The notes under the pieces are model-generated. The model was not told the DNA's origin and did no database searches. It was given only the letters and a program-made list of their open reading frames with translations. A stretch of 52,094 nt of DNA from a bacterium (GTDB lineage Bacteria; Zhuqueibacterota; QNDG01; JAFGCO01), in contig JAFGGN010000016.1 of assembly GCA_016930535.1 (NCBI GenBank), positions 1-52,094 of the forward strand. Direction: 5' to 3'. The number at the start of each line of letters is the position of its first letter. The stretch's first letter is position 1. This document shows positions 35,780-43,768 of the stretch, piece after piece. The translations under genes were made by a program, and so were the position numbers.

Positions 35780-35864
35780 TACCGGGAGCCGGAATCGAAC
35801 CGGCACGTCCAAAAAGGACGAGGGATTTTAAGTCCCTTGCGTCTACCAATTCCGCCACCCCGGC
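35780..35864 (-). tRNA. tRNA-Leu (UAA)
   Basis: An 85-base class II tRNA with a long variable arm. The anticodon loop reads CTTAAAA, giving anticodon UAA. The T-arm GGTTCGATTCC is intact and the discriminator is A. CCA is not encoded. Confidence 0.95.
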
Positions 35865-35873
35865 AAACAGAAG

Positions 35874-35946
35874 AGGCGGCGAGCGGATTTGAACCGCTGA
35901 ATAAAGGTTTTGCAGACCTCTGCCTTAGCCACTTGGCTACGCCGCC
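35874..35946 (-). tRNA. tRNA-Cys (GCA)
   Basis: A 73-base tRNA with anticodon loop CTGCAAA (anticodon GCA), D-arm GCCAAGTGGC, T-loop TTCAAAT and discriminator U, the identity base for Cys. CCA is not encoded. Confidence 0.95.
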
Positions 35947-35950
35947 CTGG

Positions 35951-36023
35951 AGCGGGAAACGGGACTCGAACCCGCGACATTCACGTTGGCAACGTGATGC
36001 TCTACCAACTGAGCTATTCCCGC
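35951..36023 (-). tRNA. tRNA-Gly (GCC)
   Basis: A 73-base tRNA with anticodon loop TTGCCAA (anticodon GCC), D-arm AGCTCAGTTGGTAGAGC and T-arm GGGTTCGAGTCCC. It is first of the Gly-Cys-Leu operon, separated from tRNA-Cys by four bases. CCA is not encoded. Confidence 0.96.
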
Positions 36024-36090
36024 ACAGTATTTATTGCATCCTTCGGCCGGACCGAAAAAAATTGCCGTCTCAAAATCGGGCCGAGACATC

Positions 36091-36118
36091 AATATACAAA
36101 TTTATCCCTGATTGTCAA
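36091..36118 (-). promoter_or_regulatory. Promoter of the tRNA operon
   Basis: Perfect TTGACA at 36118-36113, 16-base spacer, TATATT at 36096-36091. The -35 box shares bases with the stop codon of the small zinc-ribbon gene upstream. Confidence 0.8.
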
Positions 36119-36309
36119 GTACTAATTTGTTTTTCTGTTTTCAGACGTCCCACAGAAAAATAACTGTACATGTTCCTACCGCAGCCGTTAGGGCAATGAT
36201 AATTCTTGAACAGGTGTTCGCATTCCTTATCCGTTTTCACCGAATACTTCTTAACCGTGTTGCATGCTTCACACGAAATCACCAGTTCCTGGTAAACGAC
36301 GCGGGCCAT
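36115..36309 (-). CDS. Small zinc-ribbon protein
   Basis: A 64-residue protein with a strong AGGAGGGG site before its ATG. Cysteines at 13, 16, 39 and 43 (C-x2-C and C-x3-C), plus Cys30, form a likely zinc-binding ribbon. No known family is assigned. It is read divergently from another small zinc-ribbon gene and shares its promoter region; its last codon overlaps the tRNA promoter. Confidence 0.7.
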   Translation of the reverse strand: MARVVYQELVISCEACNTVKKYSVKTDKECEHLFKNYHCPNGCGRNMYSYFSVGRLKTEKQIST

Positions 36310-36339
36310 AACCCCTCCTGCCGCCTGTCAAGTTTCGAC

Positions 36340-36368
36340 AATTTAAGATTTTCCCCAAATAATGTCAA
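36340..36368 (-). promoter_or_regulatory. Promoter of the 64-residue zinc-ribbon gene
   Basis: TTGACA at 36368-36363, 17-base spacer, TAAATT at 36345-36340. Its -35 region is the mirror image of the divergent promoter at 36413. Confidence 0.75.
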
Positions 36369-36412
36369 GTCTTTTGTCCGGGCTCCCGTACCGCGCAATA
36401 TGCAAAAAACAC

Positions 36413-36441
36413 TTGACATTAAGCACACGAATGATTAAACT
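36413..36441 (+). promoter_or_regulatory. Promoter of the 65-residue zinc-ribbon gene
   Basis: TTGACA at 36413-36418, 17-base spacer, TAAACT at 36436-36441. Together with the minus-strand promoter it creates a perfect inverted repeat AATGTCAAG (36361-36369) / CTTGACATT (36412-36420). Confidence 0.75.
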
Positions 36442-36478
36442 TTTTTGTAAACTCGCACATTTTTGCGCAGAGGGTGCC

Positions 36479-36676
36479 ATGCTTTCCATTTTTATTTCAA
36501 AATCCAGACAACATCCCACAAAACCCAATCTTAGAATCGTATCGTGCCCGAAATGTCATTGTGAACAAAGTATACTGCCCACAGACAGACCGCAGACCAT
36601 TTACTGTGCCAAGTGTTTTTCCATCTACATCATCGAATCCGGAACAAATCAGCGTGCCAAAACAGACCGGTCCTGA
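36479..36676 (+). CDS. Small zinc-ribbon protein, MJ0042-like
   Basis: From ATG 36479 (GAGGG site) the product is 65 residues. CPKC at 23-26 and CAKC at 43-46 surround a segment ILPTDRPQT, the pattern of MJ0042-type zinc ribbons (C-P-x-C ... C-x2-C). The 5' extension of the frame has no ribosome site and would start before the transcription start. A promoter lies 38 bases upstream. Possible roles are nucleic-acid or partner binding; not known. Confidence 0.68.
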   Translation: MLSIFISKSRQHPTKPNLRIVSCPKCHCEQSILPTDRPQTIYCAKCFSIYIIESGTNQRAKTDRS

Positions 36677-36758
36677 TTATCTTTGGGCTTTACGTTCATC
36701 CTCAACCCTTGTCACACCTGTTAAACGATAGCCAGACATTAATGGATCCGGATACGGT

Positions 36759-38345
36759 TCAGAATTTTTCATCATAAAGCGTCCAGAGCCTGTCTCCTGT
36801 TTTCCATGCCTCTTCCACCGCGATGCTGCCCTTCTCTTTGCTGTAGCCGGTAAGGTAAAGTATGGCTTTTTTTCGGTCCCTCTGAAGCAGTTCAACTGCA
36901 TGGGCCTCCACGGCCCGCTGTTCCGAAAACAAGGCGCTCTGCAGGGGATCCCAGACAGCACGGACATCGTGGCGCATGTCGCCCCATCTCTGGGCCGCCA
37001 GCGTGCCGAGCCGGTTGAACGCCCACCACGCTGAATCCCGTGAAAAACCCTCCGTTCTGCCCGGTGTTTTGAATGAAACGGGCACATCCGTGATACTGCA
37101 GTAGAGGGGTACATACACGGAGGAGGCGACATTGTCGAACGCGAGCCAGACAAGCCCCCCCACTTCGTCGGGCAGCCACGCGCGGGACTGCGTGATGGTG
37201 GCGTACATGGTGTACCATCGCGCAATTGTCCGTTCGCCGCGCCATCCCCACCCCCCGTTGATATGGAAAATCCTGTTCATGTCGTACGGCATGAACGGAT
37301 TGGCCAGCGGGGAGATCACGACCCGGCCGCTGTCATTCGCCACGGTGATGTCCTTGATAAAATTGTACGGGGTATGCTCGTAATAATCCTGAAATATGGA
37401 GACCAGTTTTTTCACCGTGACCAGGGAATCGGGTTTGACCGAAAACGGATAATTTTCCGATTCCGGATTCAGTTTCAGGGACGGGGCCGCGAGATCGAAT
37501 ACGCGCCACTCCCTCCTGCGGGCAGCCAGGGATTTTCTGCCTTCCGGATCGTAGGCATAGCAGAATTCGAACTCTCCCAGCTCCGGGTTCCACCAGCCGG
37601 AATCCAGGGCCGTCCGGGTCAGGTTGGCGGACGCCATGAACCTGTCCGGTTCGTCGGGATTCACTGTGCGGATGCGGCTGGCATTGGCATTTACGGAAAT
37701 ATGATTATCCGGAACCCTCCGGGCCGCCCAGATGGCGCCGACCCGGCCCTTTCCGGGACCCACGATCTCGAAATGCCAGACTTCGTTTTTGTCCGCAATG
37801 GTGAGACATTCCCCTTCGTCTATCCAGCCGTAAAGCGCGGTCAGGGAATCGGCCAGCCGGATCGCGGCCCTGGCCGTGATGCAGCGTTCCAGCATCAGCT
37901 GCACCAGCGCCTGGCAGTCGATCATGCCCGAGTCGGAATGCAGGTTCTCCCTACCGCCGAATGTGGACTCGCCGATGGCCAGCTGCCGGTCGTTCATGCA
38001 GGGATAGGCCGTATTGATAAAACCATGCGTGCGCCGCACCTGCCCGATTTCTCCGGCAACCGGATGCTGATAGGCGGGCATGGCTTTCGTGTCGTCCGAT
38101 TGCCGCTTGCGTATTTTGCACGATGAACCCGGCGCATGCGTTTTCTCGGGTATGATATCGAGCCACGACCGCGTCCGGTGACTGTCGCAGGTGTGAGATG
38201 TAATCACGGATCCGTCCGCCGAAGCGGCCCGTCCCACAGTGATCGACGTGCACCCGTCCGGCCTCCCCCCTTCCCAGTCCGGGGGATCGGAGGCAAAAGC
38301 GGCGCAATTCAGCAGAAAAAAGAGTGCGGTCAACATTCGTATCAT
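36759..38345 (-). CDS. C69-family dipeptidase, exported
   Basis: The 528-residue protein has a signal peptide (MIRMLTALFFLLNCAAFASD) and belongs to the U34/C69 dipeptidase family (PepD-like, Ntn hydrolase fold). The mature family nucleophile is Cys32 in GCTSITVGRAASADGS; in other members a short propeptide is removed to expose it. Family motifs ESTFGGR and SGMIDCQALVQLML follow. It probably cleaves dipeptides outside the cytoplasm. TAGGAG precedes the ATG. It is on its own, between a small unannotated gap and repeat DNA. Confidence 0.9.
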   Translation of the reverse strand: MIRMLTALFFLLNCAAFASDPPDWEGGRPDGCTSITVGRAASADGSVITSHTCDSHRTRSWLDIIPEKTHAPGSSCKIRKRQSDDTKAMPAYQHPVAGEIGQVRRTHGFINTAYPCMNDRQLAIGESTFGGRENLHSDSGMIDCQALVQLMLERCITARAAIRLADSLTALYGWIDEGECLTIADKNEVWHFEIVGPGKGRVGAIWAARRVPDNHISVNANASRIRTVNPDEPDRFMASANLTRTALDSGWWNPELGEFEFCYAYDPEGRKSLAARRREWRVFDLAAPSLKLNPESENYPFSVKPDSLVTVKKLVSIFQDYYEHTPYNFIKDITVANDSGRVVISPLANPFMPYDMNRIFHINGGWGWRGERTIARWYTMYATITQSRAWLPDEVGGLVWLAFDNVASSVYVPLYCSITDVPVSFKTPGRTEGFSRDSAWWAFNRLGTLAAQRWGDMRHDVRAVWDPLQSALFSEQRAVEAHAVELLQRDRKKAILYLTGYSKEKGSIAVEEAWKTGDRLWTLYDEKF

Positions 38346-38394
38346 AATGAACTCCTATTTCAATATCTGGTTCAGGTGTTTTTTTGTTTTTAGA

Positions 38395-38695
38395 AAACAG
38401 ACGGATCCCTGTTTTCGAAAAAACCATGGAACAAGGATTCAGGATCCTTTTTTCATCTCCGTTTCTCCGCCTCCCCCTTATCCGTCTCCCCATCCGGCTC
38501 AACGACTGAACAGACCGAAATTCAATACAGCGGATTGTGTGACGGTGAACCGGAGCAGAGGAGAACCGGAGTCAGCATAAACCCATTCTCCGTTTCTCAA
38601 TTTCTCCGAGGCTCCGTCTCACACGCCGATCCAATGACTTCTTTTCCTTTGTTCTTTGTTCTTTGTTCTTTAATCTTTAATCTTTAATCTTGTCC
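38395..38695. repeat. Mosaic intergenic repeat, copy B
   Basis: The gap between two minus-strand genes shows GGAGAACCGG / CCGTTTCTC type palindromic phrases (about 38455-38615) and an array of seven-base units based on TTCTTTG and TCTTTAA (38641-38693). The array extends into the 3' end of the ABC ATPase gene and supplies its last codons. Confidence 0.75.
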
Positions 38696-39512
38696 TGACC
38701 TCTTCCATGGAATACACATCCTCCGGTACCCGCACGCCCATGGAGGCGATTTTTCTGAGCGCCCTGACCAGATACGGTGTCTCAAGGCCCGCCTCCTCCA
38801 GAAGTTTCTCCTCTCTGAAAAGCGCCTGCTTGGTTCCGTCGAAGATCAGCCTGCCCCGGTTCAGCACCAGCACGCGGTCCGCGAGTCTGGCCACCATGTC
38901 CATATCATGGGACACGAAAATCACGGTCCGGCCGATCCGGTGATAATGTCTGAGAATGGTTTCGATTTTCTGCGTGCCGCGCCAGTCCAGCCCGGCCGTG
39001 GGCTCGTCGAGCACGAGCACGGACGGATCCATGGCCAGCACACCCGCGATGGCCACGCGCCGCCTTTCACCGCCGCTCAGTTGAAACGGATTCATCGGGC
39101 CAAAAACAGAGACATCCAGGCCCACCATATCCATGGCGGATGCGACATGCTCCCGGACCTTGTCCTGGGTCCAGCACAGGTTCCGGGGACCGAAGGCCAC
39201 GTCCAGGGCCACGGTTTCTTCGAACAGCTGGATTTCCGGAAACTGGAACACCACACCCACATGGCTGCGCAGCCCATGAAGATCGGCAGATGGATCCGTC
39301 AGATCATGTTCACCGATCCGCACGCTGCCGGATGCGGCCCTGAGCAGTCCGTTCATATGCTGTATGAGCGTGGTTTTACCCGAGCCCGAGGCACCGACCA
39401 CGGCGACCATTTCACCGGACTCGATCCGGAAGGACAGACCGGAAAGAGCCGTAAAAGGGGCGGCTGTCATGGAAACATAATTAAAACCGACATTTTCAAA
39501 TTCAATCCGCAT
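38670..39512 (-). CDS. ECF-type/cobalt ABC transporter ATPase, second
   Basis: From ATG 39512 the product is 280 residues. Walker A is GASGSGKTTL, the signature LSGGERRRVAIAGV and Walker B VLVLDEPTAG, with the long C-terminal domain that marks EcfA2/CbiO-type ATPases of energy-coupling factor transporters. The start overlaps the first ATPase gene by 11 bases. The tail KIKD before the stop comes from a repeat array. The membrane partners EcfT and S are not in the window. Confidence 0.85.
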   Translation of the reverse strand: MRIEFENVGFNYVSMTAAPFTALSGLSFRIESGEMVAVVGASGSGKTTLIQHMNGLLRAASGSVRIGEHDLTDPSADLHGLRSHVGVVFQFPEIQLFEETVALDVAFGPRNLCWTQDKVREHVASAMDMVGLDVSVFGPMNPFQLSGGERRRVAIAGVLAMDPSVLVLDEPTAGLDWRGTQKIETILRHYHRIGRTVIFVSHDMDMVARLADRVLVLNRGRLIFDGTKQALFREEKLLEEAGLETPYLVRALRKIASMGVRVPEDVYSMEEVRTRLKIKD

Positions 39513-40266
39513 CGGAGCCGCTCCCGAAAAGCACAGACAGTTCGACAGCCACGGGAACCTGCACCCCGAGCCGATGCACTTGTTCAACTTCCCTGAAAAT
39601 CCCGGCCGGCGGTCCGTCCATCGCAATACGGCCGGAATCCAGGATAATCAGACGGTCGCATCCGCATGCCTCTTCCGCCGACTGTGTGACGAAAACCACT
39701 CCGGTCCCGGATTTCCGGACCTGGCTGATATAGGCCAGAAATTCGGCCCTGCCCCGGGGATCCAGAAGTGCGGTCGGTTCGTCCAGGATGAGATAATCCG
39801 GAGACATGACGCAGACAGCCGCGAGAGCCAGGCGCTGACGCTCCCCGCCCGACAGCAGATGGGGAGCCGTATCCTGCATCGGCTCAAGATGAAACTGCCT
39901 GAGCGCTTCTGCCACTTTCCGGCGCATTAATTCGGGCTCAATACCGAGATTTTCAAGACCGAATGCAATTTCACGCTCCACGGTAGTGGTCACGATCTGA
40001 TTGTCCGGATTTTGAAAAACCATCCCCACTTTCCGTCGAATCTCGATCAGATGTTCCGCATCGTGTACGGACAACCCGTCCACCAGCACATCGCCCGAGG
40101 TACATTTAAGCAAACCGTTCATACACCGGATCAGCGTGGTTTTACCGGAGCCATTGGCTCCCATCAATGCAGTAATCTGGCTTCGATGAAATTGCAGGCT
40201 CACATCGTGGATTACATCTTCGCGGTCATCGCGGTATCTGTATGTCACATGATTCAGTTCGATCAT
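39502..40266 (-). CDS. ECF-type/cobalt ABC transporter ATPase, first
   Basis: The 254-residue ATPase has Walker A GANGSGKTTL, Q-loop, LSGGERQRLALAAVC and LILDEPTALLDP, of the EcfA1/CbiO type. The ATG overlaps the kdtA stop by four bases (ATGA). With its downstream partner it would form the heterodimer that powers uptake of a vitamin or metal. Finding both behind lipopolysaccharide genes suggests transcription from the same promoter. Confidence 0.88.
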   Translation of the reverse strand: MIELNHVTYRYRDDREDVIHDVSLQFHRSQITALMGANGSGKTTLIRCMNGLLKCTSGDVLVDGLSVHDAEHLIEIRRKVGMVFQNPDNQIVTTTVEREIAFGLENLGIEPELMRRKVAEALRQFHLEPMQDTAPHLLSGGERQRLALAAVCVMSPDYLILDEPTALLDPRGRAEFLAYISQVRKSGTGVVFVTQSAEEACGCDRLIILDSGRIAMDGPPAGIFREVEQVHRLGVQVPVAVELSVLFGSGSDAD

Positions 40267-41558
40267 TTGGATACATGCTGTTCAATACACCGGACAATTC
40301 GCTCGGAGGCCCCGACATTTTCCCTCACCAGCTCGGCTGCTTTGCCTCCGAGCAGCTCCATGTCCGAAGGATTTACAAGAAAATCATGAAGTTTTCGATA
40401 CAGGGTATCGCTGTTGTCGATCATGAATCCCAGCCCCCGTTTCTGAAGCCTTCCCGCCTCGTATGAATTCATGTTTCTGGGACCGAAAAACACGATACGC
40501 CCGAGTGCGGCAGGCTCCAGAACCTGATGGACGCCGGCTCCGAATCCGCCTCCCACATACGCGATGTCTCCCAGGGCATATAAACTGGCAAGTATGCCGA
40601 TCCGGTCGATCAGGAGAACGTCACATGAACCGGAACGGTTTTTTTCGATATCGGAAAAACGGCAGGTGGATATTTCAAGCGATCGAAGTGCAAGCTCGAC
40701 CTGGGAAAGGTGGGCCTCCGTGGGTTCATGGGGCGCCAGAACGATCCAGGGCAGAAGCCCGTCCGCTTTAAGAGTTGCGAAAACCGGAAACAGAACCGCC
40801 TCGTCCGACGGCCATGTACTGCCGGCCACCACACATTGCCGGTTGTTTTTATAACGCTTCAGGGGGCTCACAACAGATTCCGCTTCATGGGCCCGGAAAA
40901 CGACCTGCTCGTACCGGGTATCCCCGGCCAGCTCCGCGAGGCCGGGATATAGCCGGTATTCTGAAAGCCGGTTGACCGTTTCTTCGGACACGGCGAGAAT
41001 CGCATCGAAAAATCCAAAAAGAAACCGCTGTGCGGCCAGCACACCCGGTATGCGAAAATTCCCGGCGCGCCGTATCGACGCGTTCACCAGAAGCGACGGA
41101 ATACCTTCACGGCGCAGCCGGTCGAGATGATTTGGCCAGAATTCATGACGGATGACCACGGCTGCATCGGGTCTGACCATTCGAACGAAACGCCGAGCCA
41201 TCAGCCAGGAATCGAAGGGAATATACGTGATGAAATCCGCGCCGCCTGTTTCCCGGACATGCTCCAGCCCGGACGGGGAAAAAAAGGTGACCAGAATCAT
41301 GGACCCGGGATAAACGGATCTGAGCTGCCGGATCAGGGGTTTGGCCTGCTCGAATTCACCCATGGAACTGTTGTGTATCCAGAACCGGGGGGACCTTTTC
41401 CCGGTCCCGTCCAGTTTTTGCCCGAGTCTGGCAAGCAGGTTTTTCCGTCCCCGGACACCCTGACGGATTTTGTCAACCCGCAATGACATCAGGTAAAAAC
41501 CGACCCACATGAGCGGAACCAGGATCACATTGTATACGAGCATCCAGAAGCGGCGCAT
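40263..41558 (-). CDS. kdtA: 3-deoxy-D-manno-octulosonic acid (Kdo) transferase
   Basis: From ATG 41558 the product is 431 residues, normal for KdtA/WaaA. An N-terminal membrane anchor (FWMLVYNVILVPLMWVGFYL) and the family motifs IHNSSMGEFEQAKPL, ILVTFFSPSG and GVHQVLEPA mark it. It adds Kdo to lipid A at the inner membrane and is a sure sign of a lipopolysaccharide-type outer membrane. A CAGGAT precedes the ATG with nine bases of spacing. Confidence 0.95.
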   Translation of the reverse strand: MRRFWMLVYNVILVPLMWVGFYLMSLRVDKIRQGVRGRKNLLARLGQKLDGTGKRSPRFWIHNSSMGEFEQAKPLIRQLRSVYPGSMILVTFFSPSGLEHVRETGGADFITYIPFDSWLMARRFVRMVRPDAAVVIRHEFWPNHLDRLRREGIPSLLVNASIRRAGNFRIPGVLAAQRFLFGFFDAILAVSEETVNRLSEYRLYPGLAELAGDTRYEQVVFRAHEAESVVSPLKRYKNNRQCVVAGSTWPSDEAVLFPVFATLKADGLLPWIVLAPHEPTEAHLSQVELALRSLEISTCRFSDIEKNRSGSCDVLLIDRIGILASLYALGDIAYVGGGFGAGVHQVLEPAALGRIVFFGPRNMNSYEAGRLQKRGLGFMIDNSDTLYRKLHDFLVNPSDMELLGGKAAELVRENVGASERIVRCIEQHVSK

Positions 41559-41646
41559 TGTCAATATCCTGTTATCTTGGCGATTTTTTTACAATAATGA
41601 CCCGTATCACCTTGTCGCTGTGATGCATACGGGACAGCCTTCGCAT

Positions 41647-42669
41647 TTACAGACCGGCCTTTTCTCTGACGGCGCGAATCACCTGCTCCGGCCGGATTTC
41701 CTTCATGCATCTGAAGTGTTTCCTGGGACACTGTGATGTTCCGTGAAATGAACAGGGCCGGCAGGAGAGACCGGGATCTTCGATCACGGTGCTGTCTGAA
41801 CGAAACGGAAAGAATCCAAGATGCACCGTGGTGGGACCGAATACGCAAACCACCGGAGTGCCGACCGCTCCCGTGATATGCATGACACCCGTATCGTTGG
41901 TCACGACCGCCCGTGCCCGTTTAATCAGCGCGGCTGTTTCCATCAGGGACAGGCGGCCGCACAGATTCCGGCATGTTTCAGGAAGTCCCCTGCACACCTC
42001 AAGGCAGGCGGACGTATCATTCTTTCCGCCGACAACCATCACGCTCAATCCGAGTCCGCAGAAAAAGGCGGCGACTTCATGATAATACGCCGCCGGCCAG
42101 CGCTTGGTCCAATGCGTGGCACCCGGGGCGAACACCAGAAAGGATTTATTCTCCGTGCTTCCCGTTTTTTCCAGCATACCCGCCGTCTCGGCCTCCGAAG
42201 GAAAAAGCGCGGCTCCAAGCCCGTCGTCCCGTATGTTCCAGCCGGATAAGCATGCCAGGTATCTCAAAGAAACCGGCTGAATGTTCCGGTATGTGTTTCG
42301 ATGCAGACGGACCAGGAGGAACCGCTGCCAGCGCTGCGGACGGTATTTTTTTTTGTATCCCGCCTTGCTGAATGCCGTAATCCACTTCGACCTGAAGTTG
42401 GCCTGCAAATCGACGACCGCATCGTAATTCCGCGTGCGCACTTTTTCAGCCGTTTTAAAAAGGTCGCGCATTCCGCCGCCGGACGGAAACGGCAGGACTT
42501 CCGAGATGCCGGGATGATTTGCGAGCAAGTCATGATAGGCTTCCTTGGTCAGAAAATCGATACCGGCTTCAGGAAACCGCTCTCTGAGCCAGCGGATCAG
42601 CGGTGTGGTCAGAACCACATCACCGATCGCACTGAATCGTATTATCAGCAATCTTTTGATTTCAGTCAT
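41647..42669 (-). CDS. GT9 heptosyltransferase
   Basis: The 340-residue protein is a glycosyltransferase family 9 member: LLIIRFSAIGDVVLTTPLI at the N-terminus, FAPGATHWTKRWP and VTNDTGVMHITGAVGTPVV in the C-terminal donor domain. It adds heptose to the inner core of lipopolysaccharide. It sits between apbE and kdtA, 16 bases after apbE. Which heptose it adds (WaaC, WaaF or WaaQ role) cannot be decided. A second reading frame in this gene is a shadow. Confidence 0.92.
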   Translation of the reverse strand: MTEIKRLLIIRFSAIGDVVLTTPLIRWLRERFPEAGIDFLTKEAYHDLLANHPGISEVLPFPSGGGMRDLFKTAEKVRTRNYDAVVDLQANFRSKWITAFSKAGYKKKYRPQRWQRFLLVRLHRNTYRNIQPVSLRYLACLSGWNIRDDGLGAALFPSEAETAGMLEKTGSTENKSFLVFAPGATHWTKRWPAAYYHEVAAFFCGLGLSVMVVGGKNDTSACLEVCRGLPETCRNLCGRLSLMETAALIKRARAVVTNDTGVMHITGAVGTPVVCVFGPTTVHLGFFPFRSDSTVIEDPGLSCRPCSFHGTSQCPRKHFRCMKEIRPEQVIRAVREKAGL

Positions 42670-42685
42670 CTATAAATGAGAATCG

Positions 42686-43768
42686 TCAGTCGTTTTTCGG
42701 ATAGATCCTGATCCATTCACTGGCATGATCGGACATGGCAAATACCATATCTGAAGGATTCAGATCTGAATCCTTCAGTCCTGAATGATTCAGTCCTGAT
42801 GAAGTCGGTCCTGTTGCATCCTGATAAACAATCAATCCCTCGATATCCGGCAGCCGGTTCAGCAGTTGCAGCCCCTCCACCGGACCGAGCACAAAAACAG
42901 CCGTCGCGTAAGCATCCGCCATCAGGGCCGACGGAGCAAGGACCGTCACGCTCATGACCTGCTTGACTGGAAATCCTGTTTTCGGATCGAGAATATGATG
43001 ATAACGTACACCGTCATGAATAAAGTAACGTTCATAGTCGCCGGATGTCGCGATACTCCGGTCTTTCAGGGTCACGACGCCTATCAGTGTGCCCCGGTTC
43101 GATCTGGGATGCTGGATGCCGATTCGCCAAAAACCCCGTTTTGGATGCGGTCCGAAGAGCCGCATATCTCCACCCCCTTCGACAAGCCCGGTTTTGACGC
43201 CTTGCTCCATCAGCCACATGACCGCGGAATCGATTATAAAACCCTTGGCAATACCGCCGAGATCCACCTTCAGCCCTGCGCGGTCGATCCAGGCATAACC
43301 GGAATCGACATGAACGTTCCGCGTATCGCCCAGTGCAAGATATGCATTCAGGGCCGCCGTATCCGGAAGATGCATATTGCCGTCATCGAAGCCCCAGAAT
43401 GACTTGATGGGTCCGGTGGTAACATCGAAGGCGCCGCGGCTCGTTTCCGAGACTTCCAGCGCCCCTCGCAATATGCTTTCGGTCCAGGAAGAAACCGCTG
43501 TCGGCTGCCCTCCCGCATGTTCATCGAGCCGTTCCACATCGCTTCCGGGCATATGGGACGACACGGCATTCTCGATGGCGAGCATCCGGACAAAAACTTC
43601 ATCAGCCAGCCGTTCCAGGCTTTCCTGTGGTCTCGGATCGTAAAATGAGATACGGACCACCGTATCCATTAAAAATCCTTCGCGTTCCACATGATTGAGA
43701 CGGCCGGAGCGTGAGCACGCCGACAAAATCAAAACAGTACAAAATACCAATAGACAGAATTTTCTCAT
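42686..43768 (-). CDS. apbE: FAD:protein FMN transferase, lipoprotein
   Basis: The 360-residue protein starts with a lipoprotein signal (lipobox LSAC, Cys18) and has the ApbE motifs MDTVVRISFYD, DLGGIAKGFIID and ATSGDYERYF. It attaches FMN to a threonine in flavoproteins such as NqrC/RnfG and FMN-binding-domain proteins, using FAD and Mg2+, outside the cytoplasm. A FMN-binding protein with a matching site is encoded at 48029-48451. The C-terminal extension contains a 15-base tandem repeat. The ATG overlaps the polyprenyl synthase stop (ATGA). Confidence 0.94.
   Translation of the reverse strand: MRKFCLLVFCTVLILSACSRSGRLNHVEREGFLMDTVVRISFYDPRPQESLERLADEVFVRMLAIENAVSSHMPGSDVERLDEHAGGQPTAVSSWTESILRGALEVSETSRGAFDVTTGPIKSFWGFDDGNMHLPDTAALNAYLALGDTRNVHVDSGYAWIDRAGLKVDLGGIAKGFIIDSAVMWLMEQGVKTGLVEGGGDMRLFGPHPKRGFWRIGIQHPRSNRGTLIGVVTLKDRSIATSGDYERYFIHDGVRYHHILDPKTGFPVKQVMSVTVLAPSALMADAYATAVFVLGPVEGLQLLNRLPDIEGLIVYQDATGPTSSGLNHSGLKDSDLNPSDMVFAMSDHASEWIRIYPKND
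42746..42799 (-). repeat. 15-bp in-frame tandem repeat in apbE
   Basis: Three copies and a partial one, unit TCAGGACTGAATCAT with changes, encode SGLNH, SGLKD, SDLNP and SDM near the end of ApbE. The period is exact and keeps the frame. Confidence 0.85.

Noticed and set aside
35693..35812. N-terminal extension of the HAD phosphatase
   Set aside because: This would read through the terminator of the tRNA operon and into tRNA-Leu; TTG 35692 with GGAG fits better.
41561..41848. Minus-strand frame of 95 codons between kdtA and the heptosyltransferase
   Set aside because: Most of it overlaps the heptosyltransferase gene in another frame and it has no domain.
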